Source of the DNA: Bacteroidales bacterium
GTDB taxonomy: Bacteria; Bacteroidota; Bacteroidia; Bacteroidales; Tenuifilaceae
DNA: 44,380 bases
NCBI GenBank assembly: GCA_028708425.1
Contig: JAQVYY010000029.1
Span: 1 to 44,380 of the forward strand
Direction of reading: 5' to 3'
Shown: piece after piece, positions 8,023-16,493 of the stretch
How positions within the stretch are numbered: the stretch's first letter is position 1
Layout of the letters: each line of letters starts with the position of its first letter
Position numbers and translations under genes: made by a program
The notes under the pieces: generated by a model
Told to the model about the DNA's origin: nothing
Database searches by the model: none
Seen by the model: only the letters and a program-made list of their open reading frames with translations

Positions 8023-9330
8023 ATGGCAAGTTTCCAAATTACTGGGGGAAAAACTCTTAAAGGGGAGATTATCCCACAGGGAGCAAAAAATGAGGCACTA
8101 CAAATTCTATGCGCAGTACTCTTAACACCCGAAAAGATTACCGTAAATAACATCCCTAATATCAGGGATGTTAACAAACTTATTGAGCTTCTTGCCTCCA
8201 TGGGAGTTAAGGTAAACAGAACATCACCATCAACCTGCACATTTAAAGCCGAAAACGTTGACCTCGAATACCTAAAAACCAACGAGTTTAAGGAAAAGGC
8301 GGCAGCACTAAGGGGTTCCATAATGATTGTAGGCCCACTACTTGCCCGCTTTGGGATTGGATACATACCTCAACCTGGAGGCGATAAAATTGGACGCCGC
8401 CGACTCGACACCCACTTCGTTGGCTTTCAGAACCTAGGAGCCACATTTACCTTTAACGCAAGGGAAAGTTTTTACGAGGTTAAGGGCAAGAATCTAAAGG
8501 GCGCATACATGCTACTGGATGAAGCCTCGGTTACCGGTACAGCCAATATTGTAATGGCGGCCGTACTTACCCCTGGCAAAACAACAATATTTAATGCCGC
8601 TTGCGAGCCCTACCTACAGCAACTTTGCAAAATGCTGAACCGCATGGGCGCAAAAATAAACGGAATAGGATCGAACCTACTTACCATTGAGGGGGTTGAC
8701 TCACTTGGCGGAACAGAGCACACCATACTCCCCGATATGATTGAGGTGGGTTCCTTTATGGGATTGGCAGCAATGACAAGAAGTCCGATAACCATAAAAA
8801 ATGTTTCGTATGACGACTTAGGTATTATTCCAAATTCTTTCCGTCGGCTTGGCGTAAAGTTCAACCGAGTTGGCGACGACATTGTTGTTGCCCAACAAGA
8901 TAGCTATGAAATTGAAACATTTATTGATGGTTCAATAATGACAATAGCCGATGCCCCATGGCCAGGATTAACTCCCGACCTGCTTAGCATACTGCTAGTG
9001 GTTGCTACCCAGGCAAAGGGTGCCGTTCTAATTCACCAAAAAATGTTTGAAAGCCGCTTATTCTTTGTTGATAAGCTGATTGACATGGGTGCCCAAATAA
9101 TACTCTGCGACCCACATAGGGCAACCGTTATTGGACACAACCATCAAATAAAACTAAGGGCTACATCCATGGTTTCGCCCGATATTAGGGCTGGAGTTGC
9201 CCTGCTTATTGCAGCTCTCTCTGCCGAAGGCACAAGCGTTATACACAATATCGAGCAAATTGACCGTGGTTACCAAAACATCGAAGAGCGGTTAAATGCC
9301 TTGGGAGCAAAAATCGTTCGTAGAGATTAG
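8023..9330 (+). CDS. murA: UDP-N-acetylglucosamine 1-carboxyvinyltransferase, Asp-type active site
   Basis: 435 residues, near the usual MurA length. The enzyme transfers enolpyruvate from PEP to UDP-GlcNAc, the first committed step of peptidoglycan synthesis, in the cytosol. Family marks: QGAKNEALQI at the N-terminus (Lys22 and Asn23 in the UDP-sugar/PEP site), AALRGSIMIVGPLLARFG, DEASVTGTANIVMAAVL, ILPDMIEVGSF and the C-terminal RGYQNIEERLNALGA. The active-site loop reads PGGDKIGRR, so residue 121 (codon 8383-8385) is Asp where the E. coli enzyme has Cys115, the residue alkylated by fosfomycin. The gene lies between DUF4290 and grpE. Confidence 0.96.
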   Translation: MASFQITGGKTLKGEIIPQGAKNEALQILCAVLLTPEKITVNNIPNIRDVNKLIELLASMGVKVNRTSPSTCTFKAENVDLEYLKTNEFKEKAAALRGSIMIVGPLLARFGIGYIPQPGGDKIGRRRLDTHFVGFQNLGATFTFNARESFYEVKGKNLKGAYMLLDEASVTGTANIVMAAVLTPGKTTIFNAACEPYLQQLCKMLNRMGAKINGIGSNLLTIEGVDSLGGTEHTILPDMIEVGSFMGLAAMTRSPITIKNVSYDDLGIIPNSFRRLGVKFNRVGDDIVVAQQDSYEIETFIDGSIMTIADAPWPGLTPDLLSILLVVATQAKGAVLIHQKMFESRLFFVDKLIDMGAQIILCDPHRATVIGHNHQIKLRATSMVSPDIRAGVALLIAALSAEGTSVIHNIEQIDRGYQNIEERLNALGAKIVRRD

Positions 9331-9445
9331 TTTGCCGTCCTCCATACCCAATACATGGTAAAATTATGCCAAATTGACTGCTTTTCACTAATTGGCAAGT
9401 CTTTTGCTTTACTCCCGTACTAAACCGAAAATACTACCAACAGAT

Positions 9446-10051
9446 ATGAGTAAGAAAACATCTACAAAAGAGAAAAATGATGCTACCAAAAAGGTTGAGC
9501 ATGATGAGGGGGTAAAACAAGAAGCAACCCCAGCTAACGAAACGGTTAAAGAAAAAGACGAGGAGTGCCAAGAAACGGAACAAACCGAAGCAAAAGAGGT
9601 AGATCCCATTGAAGAGCTAGAGAGCCAGCTGAACGAATCGAAAGATAAGTACATTAGGCTCTCGGCAGAATTTGACAACTTCCGCAAGCGTACACAACGC
9701 GAAAAAATGGACCTGATCAGGTATGGTTCGGAGGATGTTATGAAAAACATACTGCCGCTGATTGACGATTTCGAACGTGCTATTACACATAGCGAAACCG
9801 CTACCGATGTAGAAGCAATGAAAGAGGGTCTCTATCTTATCCATGGGAAATTTTTAGAATTCCTGAAGAGTAATGGGGTAAAAGAAATTGATGCATTGGA
9901 ACAGGAGCTAGATACCGACAAGCACGATGCCGTAACCAAAATACCTGCACCCACAGATAAGCTCAAAGGCAAAATAGTTGATGTGGTGCAGAAAGGTTAC
10001 ATGCTAAATGATAAGGTAATCCGTTTCTCAAAAGTTGTAATTGGAGAGTAA
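9446..10051 (+). CDS. grpE: Nucleotide exchange factor GrpE
   Basis: 201 residues from the ATG at 9446. The frame is open back to 9392, but the extra residues (MASLLLYSRTKPK) do not fit the family, whereas MSKKTSTKEKND opens the usual charged N-terminal tail. The coiled coil spans about residues 50-100 (LESQLNESKDKYIRLSAEFD, then NFRKRTQREK, the GrpE hallmark). The C-terminal beta domain has DAVTKIPAPTDKLKGKIVD and the end GYMLNDKVIRFSKVVIGE. GrpE releases ADP from DnaK; dnaK itself is not in the window. The dnaJ gene starts 21 bases downstream, in the same operon. 115 bases separate grpE from murA, so it may have its own promoter. Confidence 0.96.
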   Translation: MSKKTSTKEKNDATKKVEHDEGVKQEATPANETVKEKDEECQETEQTEAKEVDPIEELESQLNESKDKYIRLSAEFDNFRKRTQREKMDLIRYGSEDVMKNILPLIDDFERAITHSETATDVEAMKEGLYLIHGKFLEFLKSNGVKEIDALEQELDTDKHDAVTKIPAPTDKLKGKIVDVVQKGYMLNDKVIRFSKVVIGE

Positions 10052-10072
10052 GAAAAATAGATAAGTTATTAG

Positions 10073-11233
10073 ATGTCAAAAAGAGATTATTACGAAGTAT
10101 TGGGCGTATCGAAAAGTGCCACTAAGGAAGAGATAAAAAAGGCTTATCGCAAAAAAGCCATACAGCATCATCCAGACAAAAACCCAGGAGACAGCGCAGC
10201 AGAGGAGAAGTTTAAAGAAGCCGCTGAGGCCTACGAGGTTCTTGGCGATGATAATAAACGTGCGCGTTACGACCAGTTTGGCCATGCCGGTATGAAAGGA
10301 GGGGGCGGATTTGGTGGTGGCGGTATGACCATGGAAGACATCTTTAGCCAATTTGGCGATATCTTTGGCGGACATTTTGGCAGTGGGTTTGGTGGATTTG
10401 GTGGATTTGGTGGTGGCGGCCGCAGCAGCTCACGGAGAGTAGCCAGAGGTTCAGACCTTAGAATTAAAGTGAAGCTTACCCTACAGGAAATTGCCAATGG
10501 GGTTGAGAAAAAAATTAAGGTTAACAAGTATGTGGCTTGTAAACCGTGCTCGGGCACAGGAGCCGCCGATGGTTCGTCGTACTCAACATGCTCAACCTGT
10601 AACGGTTCGGGTTACGTAACGCGAGTTACCAACACGCTACTAGGACAAATGCAAACCACATCACCATGCCCCACATGTAATGGCGAAGGAAAAACCATTA
10701 CCAACAAGTGCTCAAGCTGCTCGGGCGAGGGTGTTGTTCGCGATGCCGAGGTTATATCAATAAAAATACCTGCTGGTGTTGCCGAGGGTATGCAGATGTC
10801 AGTTTCTGGCAAAGGGAATGCAGCCCGTCGCGGTGGCATTAATGGCGACCTACTTGTTCTTATTGAAGAGGTAAGGGATCCGAATCTTACTCGCGATGGC
10901 AACGACCTGATTTACAGCCTATACCTTAACTTCGCTGACGCTGCACTGGGAGCACCAGTTGAAATCCCAACGGTTGATGGCAAGGTAAAAATTAAGATTG
11001 AACCTGGTACTCAACCTGGCAGAGTACTTCGTTTACGGGGAAAAGGACTACCCGATGTAAATGGATATGGCCGCGGAGACCTACTGGTTAGCGTTAACGT
11101 ATGGGTACCAAAAAAAATCTCGAAAGAGGAAAAAGGAATTATAGAAAAACTAAAAAAGTCGGAAAACTTTACTCCCGCTCCCGATTCTAGCGACAAGAAC
11201 TTTTTTGAGCGGATGCGAAGTTTTTTTGATTAG
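10073..11233 (+). CDS. dnaJ: Chaperone DnaJ (Hsp40, type A)
   Basis: 386 residues with all type A parts in order: J domain at residues 1-70 with HPD at 33-35, a Gly/Phe-rich linker from about residue 75 to 120 (GGFGGGGM and [12 protein letters not shown] repeats), four zinc-binding CxxCxGxG motifs ([32 protein letters not shown]) and the C-terminal substrate-binding domains ([13 protein letters not shown]-like [36 protein letters not shown]). It delivers unfolded proteins to DnaK and stimulates its ATPase. It is the last gene of the grpE-dnaJ pair and is followed by a long perfect hairpin terminator. Confidence 0.97.
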   Translation: MSKRDYYEVLGVSKSATKEEIKKAYRKKAIQHHPDKNPGDSAAEEKFKEAAEAYEVLGDDNKRARYDQFGHAGMKGGGGFGGGGMTMEDIFSQFGDIFGGHFGSGFGGFGGFGGGGRSSSRRVARGSDLRIKVKLTLQEIANGVEKKIKVNKYVACKPCSGTGAADGSSYSTCSTCNGSGYVTRVTNTLLGQMQTTSPCPTCNGEGKTITNKCSSCSGEGVVRDAEVISIKIPAGVAEGMQMSVSGKGNAARRGGINGDLLVLIEEVRDPNLTRDGNDLIYSLYLNFADAALGAPVEIPTVDGKVKIKIEPGTQPGRVLRLRGKGLPDVNGYGRGDLLVSVNVWVPKKISKEEKGIIEKLKKSENFTPAPDSSDKNFFERMRSFFD

Positions 11234-11250
11234 TTCAAGATAAACTCATA

Positions 11251-11290
11251 CAAAACACGGATTACCTGCAGGTAATCCGTGTTTTGCTTT
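11251..11290 (+). terminator. Perfect 36-base palindrome, terminator of dnaJ
   Basis: Bases 11251-11286 form a perfect inverted repeat with 18-base arms (left arm CAAAACACGGATTACCTG, right arm its complement), followed by CTTTTT. The stem starts 18 bases after the dnaJ stop codon. Being symmetric with A and T at its flanks, it could also act on the other strand. Confidence 0.88.
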
Positions 11291-11342
11291 TTAGAGCATG
11301 AAAATCAGTCATATATATATTCTATTTTACTTGTAAGTTTGG

Positions 11343-11350
11343 TACTTTTG
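11343..11350 (+). promoter_or_regulatory. Probable -7 box of mnmH
   Basis: TACTTTTG matches TAnnTTTG and lies 24 bases before the TTG start at 11374. A -33 box is not clear. The position just after the dnaJ terminator supports a separate transcript for mnmH. Confidence 0.55.
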
Positions 11351-11373
11351 CACCGTATTAAAAATAACACTAA

Positions 11374-12420
11374 TTGCTTTACGTGAACTCCATCGAACCA
11401 AACGAACTATTTACAACCCCCTCGGGGGATCCAATAATCGACGTTAGAACGCCCGCCGAATTTGCTGCCGGAAATATGCCAGGCTCAATCAATATACCGC
11501 TCTTTACCAATAACGAACGAGCCGAGGTAGGCACGCTTTACAAGCAGGAGAACAAAAGAAACGCCCTGCTACGGGCACTAGATATTGTTGGGCCTAAAAT
11601 GTCGGACTTAGTAAAGCAAGCCAGCAAGATTAAGTATAACGAAAAGCTTATTGTTCAATGCTGGCGTGGGGGCATGCGCTCGGAATCGGTTGCTTGGCTA
11701 CTTAATACCGCTGGCATACCCACAGTAAAGGTTTTTGGAGGATATAAGGGGTTTCGTCGCTACGCTGCATCTGTTATTAATAGGAAATGGAAATTTAAGG
11801 TTATAACTGGGTGTACTGGTAGCGGAAAAACGGAGGTATTGCTGAAACTAAAAGAAATGGGCAAACAGGTGGTTGATTTAGAGGGAATTGCTGACCACAA
11901 GGGGTCTGTTTTTGGAGGCATGGGGCATTCTCCACAACCCACCACCGAGCAATTTGAAAACAACCTATTTTGGGCTATCAAAGATTTCGATATAAACCGC
12001 ACCGTTTGGGTTGAGGATGAATCGGCATGCATTGGTCATGTTTACGTTCCACAGGAATTTTACAAGCGAATGCACTTTAGCCCACTGGTTAAACTAGAAT
12101 TATCGATAGACAATCGTATTGAAAGATTGGTTAATGAGTACGCTCAGTTCGACAATGATCAATTAACCTGCGCCATCGATAAAATAACCAAAAGGTTGGG
12201 TGGTAGCAACGCCAGGCTGGCCGTAGAGGCTATTAAAAATGGCGACTACCACAAAACAACCCAGATTCTATTAAGCTACTACGACAAGGCCTACAACCAT
12301 AGCGTTGAAGAACGCCGTAGCCAAATTGAGTTCGAAAAAGCCTATGAGCATTTTAATGCCGAAGCGATGGCAAAAGATATTCTTGAAGCACTGAAAACCA
12401 ATAATCCGAGCCAACTATAA
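11374..12420 (+). CDS. mnmH: tRNA 2-selenouridine synthase (SelU/MnmH)
   Basis: 348 residues. An N-terminal rhodanese domain has DVRTPAEFAAGNMPGSIN and the active Cys96 in CWRGGMRSES. A P-loop domain follows, with GCTGSGKT at 146-153 and the signatures DLEGIADHKGSVFGG and VEDESACIGH. The enzyme replaces sulfur by selenium in 2-thiouridine at the wobble position of Lys, Glu and Gln tRNAs, using selenophosphate from SelD, which is not in the window. No ATG fits the start: the frame opens with TTG at 11374, and GTG at 11383 is the alternative. The gene stands between the chaperone genes and the ABC exporter genes with its own likely promoter. Confidence 0.93.
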   Translation: MLYVNSIEPNELFTTPSGDPIIDVRTPAEFAAGNMPGSINIPLFTNNERAEVGTLYKQENKRNALLRALDIVGPKMSDLVKQASKIKYNEKLIVQCWRGGMRSESVAWLLNTAGIPTVKVFGGYKGFRRYAASVINRKWKFKVITGCTGSGKTEVLLKLKEMGKQVVDLEGIADHKGSVFGGMGHSPQPTTEQFENNLFWAIKDFDINRTVWVEDESACIGHVYVPQEFYKRMHFSPLVKLELSIDNRIERLVNEYAQFDNDQLTCAIDKITKRLGGSNARLAVEAIKNGDYHKTTQILLSYYDKAYNHSVEERRSQIEFEKAYEHFNAEAMAKDILEALKTNNPSQL

Positions 12421-12436
12421 AGAATCGAAACATCCT

Positions 12437-12592
12437 TTAACCCGCATTATTCATCATATTTACAAAAGATGAATGCGAATGCGGGTTACCCCGACATAGT
12501 CGAGCCCAATTTTGGGCAACAAAATGGGTTGCAAGGTATAGTCGTTGTCGGACACCCCAATTATTCATCCGAATAATTGGCGTAAGGTTTAA
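12437..12592 (+). repeat. NTAA element copy 2
   Basis: Full copy in forward orientation, 16 bases after the mnmH stop codon. Hairpin 1 has arms AACCCGCATT and AATGCGGGTT; hairpin 2 reads CCAATTTTGGGCAACAAAAT; hairpin 3 is damaged (GTCGTTGTCGGACACC); hairpin 4 is CAATTATTCATCCGAATAAT plus TG. TTAA is present at 12437-12440 and at 12589-12592. The right end has a longer variant, GGCGTAAGGTTTAA, also seen in copy 3. Confidence 0.9.
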
Positions 12593-12662
12593 TCAATTAC
12601 TATAAAAAAGGCCACAACAAGGTTATTTTCAAAAAAAACACGGAGAACTAAAAAAATACCCC

Positions 12663-12670
12663 TATTTTTG
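12663..12670 (+). promoter_or_regulatory. Probable -7 box of the ABC exporter operon
   Basis: TATTTTTG matches TAnnTTTG and lies 31 bases before the chosen ATG at 12702. It would place the transcription start near 12677, after the upstream in-frame ATG at 12672, or right at it. This supports the start at 12702. No clear -33 box. Confidence 0.5.
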
Positions 12671-12701
12671 GGTGCAAAATTCAACAAATAAATGGCATAA
12701 T

Positions 12702-13637
12702 ATGAATATTCTTACAACTACTGGCATCGAGAAACGTTTTGTTAACCATTTAGCTCTCGATGATGTAAGCATTTCTGTTCCAGAAGAAAGCATTTACGGG
12801 CTTTTAGGCCCTAATGGAGCAGGGAAAACTACGCTAATCCGTATTATTAATCAGATAACTGGCCCCGACAAGGGTGCGATTGAATTTAACGGCCGGCCAA
12901 TGGAAGCCGATGACATTTATAGCATTGGTTACCTACCCGAAGAGCGTGGGTTATATAAAAAAATGAAGGTTGGCGAACAAGCACTTTATTTTGCTCGTCT
13001 TAAAGGCCTTAGCCGACACGAGGCGCTTAAACGGTTAAAATACTGGTTTGAGAAGATGGAGATACAGGGCTGGTGGGATAAAAAGGTTGAGGAACTCTCG
13101 AAAGGGATGGCTCAGAAAATCCAGTTTATTGTAACGGTAATTCACGAGCCTAAGCTGCTGATTTTTGACGAACCCTTTAGCGGTTTTGACCCTATTAATG
13201 CAAACTTAATTAAGAATGAAATACTTGACTTACGAAAGAAAGGGGCAACCGTAATTTTCTCCACCCACAATATGAGCAGTGTTGAAGAAATCTGTAGCCA
13301 CATAACGCTTATAAATAAGGCAAAAAATATTTTAAGTGGCCCTATTGATGAGGTTAAGAAAAACTACGGCAGCAACATTTTTGGCGTAACGCTTAAAGGC
13401 GATATCGATAAGGTAAAGGGAAGCCTTAACTCGAATTACGAGTTGATTAGCCACACCGAGGAGGCAGGCATTGTAAAAGCACAGGTAAAGGTGCACAAGT
13501 TTTCTGCCGATAACGAGCTTCTAAAACAGCTAATTCCTGTTGCTGAAATACTTGGGTTTAACCAAGCAGTACCAAACATGAACGATATATTTATTCAGGT
13601 GGTACAGGAGTATAACAAAGCCCAAAACCAAAAATAA
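12702..13637 (+). CDS. ABC exporter ATP-binding protein, NatA-like with DUF4162
   Basis: 311 residues from the ATG at 12702; the upstream ATG at 12672 would add ten residues ahead of the normal start MNILTTTGIEKRF and overlaps the promoter. Walker A is GPNGAGKT at 36-43, the signature is LSKGMAQK (a variant of LSGGQ common in the NatA group), Walker B is LLIFDEPFSGFDP, and the switch His is in FSTHNMSS. The C-terminal 80 residues fit DUF4162. It drives the permease encoded 24 bases downstream. By family it could export sodium ions, a drug or a lipid; the substrate cannot be told from the sequence. Confidence 0.9.
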   Translation: MNILTTTGIEKRFVNHLALDDVSISVPEESIYGLLGPNGAGKTTLIRIINQITGPDKGAIEFNGRPMEADDIYSIGYLPEERGLYKKMKVGEQALYFARLKGLSRHEALKRLKYWFEKMEIQGWWDKKVEELSKGMAQKIQFIVTVIHEPKLLIFDEPFSGFDPINANLIKNEILDLRKKGATVIFSTHNMSSVEEICSHITLINKAKNILSGPIDEVKKNYGSNIFGVTLKGDIDKVKGSLNSNYELISHTEEAGIVKAQVKVHKFSADNELLKQLIPVAEILGFNQAVPNMNDIFIQVVQEYNKAQNQK

Positions 13638-13661
13638 TTATCACCCCGAAAATTTCTTACT

Positions 13662-15005
13662 ATGAATAAAATATTGCTTGTACTAGAGAGAGAATTTTTA
13701 ACCCGAGTTAAGAAAAAGTCGTTTATTATAATGACTATTCTGACCCCCATTCTCTTTGCCGCACTGATGATTGTTCCAGCATTAATTGCCACAATGGACG
13801 ACACCGATGAAAAAAACATTGCTGTTATTGACGACGCTGGCATTTTTGAAGGAAAAATCCCAGAAACCGAATACCTGAAATTCACGTTTTTACCCAATAT
13901 TAAGGTTGACGATATTAAGGAAACATTTGACGAGTCGAACTACTACGCTGTACTGCTTATCGGAAAAATGGTGGCCAGTAGTCCCGATGCCGTGGTACTT
14001 TATTCTGATAAACAGCCATCAATAGATATTACCTCACACATATCTAGATCACTTAAAAATGAGATAGAATCGCAAAAATTACTATCGTACGATATTGAGA
14101 ACCTCGATGAGATACTAAACAATATCAAAACATCGATACGCGTTCGTACAATAAAATGGGGCAAAGATGGCGAGGCGAAAGAAAGCTCGACGGAGCTAGC
14201 CATGGGGCTTGCCTACATCTTAAGCTTTATCGTCTACATGCTTATCTTCCTCTTTGGAACTCAGGTAATGCGTGGGGTAATAGAGGAGAAAAGCAGCCGT
14301 ATTGTCGAGGTAATCATCTCATCGGTAAAGCCCTTTCAGCTTATGATGGGAAAGATACTCGGTATTGCCGCCGTAAGTATTGTGCAAATTATACTATGGG
14401 TTATTCTTACGTTTGGCTTGGTTACCGTCGCCAGCAGCTTGCTACTCGACAAGCCCGAAAGTATTAGTAACCAAGATATGATAACCAACGTAATGGATGC
14501 TTCAGGAACAGCACAACAGGTTCCCGATAGCATTACCAGCGACAATGGTTTTGCAGGAGAAATGATGAACGCTCTTTCGAACATCAATTTCACCCTAATT
14601 ATTGGTGGGTTTATCTTTTTCTTCCTCGGTGGGTACCTGCTTTACGCGGCTATGTTTGCAGCAGTTGGCTCGGCAGTTGATAACGAGGCCGATACACAGC
14701 AGCTGGTAATGCCAATTACAATCCCCCTAATACTAGCAATTATAGTTATGGTTAGCGGACTTAGGTCGCCCGACGGAAACATATCGTTCTGGTTCTCAAT
14801 GATTCCGTTCACATCCCCCATCGTAATGATTACGAGACTACCCTATGGCGTACCCACATGGGAACTTATACTCTCGGGAAGCTTACTAATAATTACATTT
14901 ATTATAATGACCTGGCTTGCAGCGAAAATTTACCGCACAGGCATTCTGCTTTACGGCAAAAAGCATAGCTGGGCCGAAATGTGGAAATGGATTAGATTTA
15001 ATTAA
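13662..15005 (+). CDS. ABC-2 type permease, NatB-like
   Basis: 447 residues. One membrane helix near the N-terminus (FIIMTILTPILFAALMIVPA) is followed by a soluble loop of about 130 residues and then five or six helices in the C-terminal half, the ABC-2 permease layout. The family motif GVIEEKSSRIVEVIISSVKP (about residues 205-225) is clear. It forms the membrane part of the exporter with the preceding ATPase. The TAA stop codon at 15003-15005 is part of the TTAA flank of repeat copy 3, so the repeat lies directly at the gene end. Confidence 0.9.
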   Translation: MNKILLVLEREFLTRVKKKSFIIMTILTPILFAALMIVPALIATMDDTDEKNIAVIDDAGIFEGKIPETEYLKFTFLPNIKVDDIKETFDESNYYAVLLIGKMVASSPDAVVLYSDKQPSIDITSHISRSLKNEIESQKLLSYDIENLDEILNNIKTSIRVRTIKWGKDGEAKESSTELAMGLAYILSFIVYMLIFLFGTQVMRGVIEEKSSRIVEVIISSVKPFQLMMGKILGIAAVSIVQIILWVILTFGLVTVASSLLLDKPESISNQDMITNVMDASGTAQQVPDSITSDNGFAGEMMNALSNINFTLIIGGFIFFFLGGYLLYAAMFAAVGSAVDNEADTQQLVMPITIPLILAIIVMVSGLRSPDGNISFWFSMIPFTSPIVMITRLPYGVPTWELILSGSLLIITFIIMTWLAAKIYRTGILLYGKKHSWAEMWKWIRFN

Positions 15006-15152
15006 CCCGCATTACTCATCAAGTTTGTAAAAGATGAATGCTTATGCGGGTTACCCCAACCTAGTTGAGCCAAATTTTGGGTAACAAAATGGGTTGTGAG
15101 ACTTAGTCGCTGTCGGAGACAGTAATTATTCGAACCATTGGTGTCCGGTTAA
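15002..15152 (+). repeat. NTAA element copy 3
   Basis: Full copy in forward orientation. Its left TTAA (15002-15005) contains the stop codon of the ABC permease; a right TTAA is at 15149-15152. Hairpin 2 (AAATTTTGGGTAACAAAATG) and hairpin 3 (GCTGTCGGAGACAG) are kept; hairpin 4 is damaged on the right (ATTATTCGAACCATTGG). The right end, TTGGTGTCCGGTTAA, resembles the variant end of copy 2. Confidence 0.88.
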
Positions 15153-15159
15153 TATTTAT

Positions 15160-15349
15160 AGATTCCTCCCTACGGTGGGAATGACAGGGTGTTGAGTTGT
15201 ATTTGGGAGGGGAGGGCTTGGCTAGCGGCGAAGCGCTAGCCAAGCCCTCCCCTAAAAACTAAACATTTGTCATTGACAAAGCCATTTCTATTTTCAACGG
15301 TTTTGTCGAACATACGTTTCAGGGCGAAACGCAGTGAAGCGAAGAATCT
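15160..15349. repeat. GC-rich hairpin element, copy 1
   Basis: Begins AGATTCCTCCCTACGGTGGG and GAATGAC, ends GCAGTGAAGCGAAGAATCT. In the middle is a 20-bp perfect stem: left arm 15208-15227 (AGGGGAGGGCTTGGCTAGCG), loop GCGAAG, right arm 15234-15253. The same layout, with a related stem (GGGCTTGCTGGCGGC), recurs at 44210-44356. The end sequence belongs to the widespread GTCATTC / GAAGAATCT kind of bacterial intergenic repeat. It begins 7 bases after repeat copy 3. Together these two repeats fill most of the 470-base space between the ABC permease and the T9SS type B gene; the remaining 15350-15475 holds ...AATGAATAATTGGGGCTAA-like scraps of the NTAA element's right end near 15390-15410. Confidence 0.8.
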
Positions 15350-15475
15350 ATAATGTTTAACTTTGTTTTTACCGGACAATAGTGTACTCAAATGAATAAT
15401 TGGGGCTAAACATAGTCGAAGAATTGTAGCAGCTGGAGTTTGCGTGTAAGATTCTCATTATCAATAAGCAAACTA

Positions 15476-16444
15476 CTACCTATAAATATAGAAGAACCCC
15501 TTTGCATCATTGTATTTCTTTGGCTTATCGGGGTCAATATCTTGAATAATATAGTAATAAACACCTTGAGGTAAATCGGTTCCGTAATAGTTTTTTCCAT
15601 CCCACTTAATTACATTACCCTTGTACTCGTATACCATAGCTCCCGAGCGAGAGAAAACCGTAAAAGATAATATTCTTGTGCCAGATGACTTAACAATAAA
15701 ATGCTCGTAAGGCCTTTTATTGGGTGTAAAAACATTGGGAATATCCTGAAAGTCTATCGCATCAGAACCAAAAACAGGGTCAATATCTAGTATTCTAGTG
15801 AAACATGCCGTATCATAACTACTGGTAACATCTACTACTTTCAGGGTAATCTCGTATTCTCCTCCATTTGGAAATGTATAGTAAACATTGGGAAACTGTC
15901 CATAAACAGGATTTTTAAAATCAACCTCAGGTTTTGGAACCATTTGTTTATCAAAAGTCCAATAAAATCTAAAATTACCAATAGCCAGAGTGTCATTATC
16001 ATTAATACCCAAAGAATTTTTAAAAACTCGTATTAAAGAACCAACCCTACCAAGCGAATCGAGCTGAAAATCATGTTCTTCTGTAAAAAAGGCCCGCTTA
16101 GGGTAAATTTTAATTGGTGCAGAGGTAAGGTTTGGATCTGTATCGCTACAATCACCACTTTTAAGCGTGTAGTATAGCGTTACATTAATAGCGTCTAAAT
16201 TTGGAGGAAATGTGTAAAGCTCATCAGCCACCAATATATCGTCTGGCGTTACATCAAATTCAAAACGGCAAAACTTATAACCATCGGGTACGTATGGGGT
16301 AAGTTTTATAGTATCGGAAATAGTTTCATCCGAATCGTAGTTGCCAATAAGTTCATATGACACTGACTGTGCAGTAAGTTTATTAGACAGCAAACCTGTG
16401 GATATAAAAAATATGGCTAAAAAGAAATTGATGCATTTTTGCAT
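15476..16444 (-). CDS. T9SS type B cargo protein with gliding-motility-type C-terminal domain
   Basis: 322 residues. The signal peptide ends near KLTAQ with Gln next to the cut site region. The middle carries a PKD-like beta domain (FPNGGEYEITLKVVDVTSSY). The last 90 residues are the T9SS type B sorting domain (gliding motility-associated C-terminal family): IPNVFTPN, FIVKSSGTRILSFTVFSRSG, MVYEYKGNVIKWDGKNYYGT and DLPQGVYYYII. It should be exported through the type IX system. No catalytic domain is apparent. It is transcribed alone, with 16 bases of A/T-rich DNA and no clear promoter box between it and position 16465. Confidence 0.88.
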   Translation of the reverse strand: MQKCINFFLAIFFISTGLLSNKLTAQSVSYELIGNYDSDETISDTIKLTPYVPDGYKFCRFEFDVTPDDILVADELYTFPPNLDAINVTLYYTLKSGDCSDTDPNLTSAPIKIYPKRAFFTEEHDFQLDSLGRVGSLIRVFKNSLGINDNDTLAIGNFRFYWTFDKQMVPKPEVDFKNPVYGQFPNVYYTFPNGGEYEITLKVVDVTSSYDTACFTRILDIDPVFGSDAIDFQDIPNVFTPNKRPYEHFIVKSSGTRILSFTVFSRSGAMVYEYKGNVIKWDGKNYYGTDLPQGVYYYIIQDIDPDKPKKYNDAKGFFYIYR

Positions 16445-16493
16445 AACTACCCCATTTTAAAATGTAAATATAGCAATTGCATGAGTAATCTAC

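Noticed and set aside
9392-9445. Upstream start of grpE
   Set aside because: The extra residues do not fit GrpE, and MSKKTSTKEK at 9446 begins the usual charged tail.
10300-10425. Gly/Phe-rich repeats in dnaJ considered as a tandem repeat array
   Set aside because: This is the normal glycine/phenylalanine linker of type A DnaJ.
15406-15600. Minus-strand open frame overlapping the end of the T9SS type B gene
   Set aside because: It overlaps the sorting domain in another frame and extends into repeat DNA.
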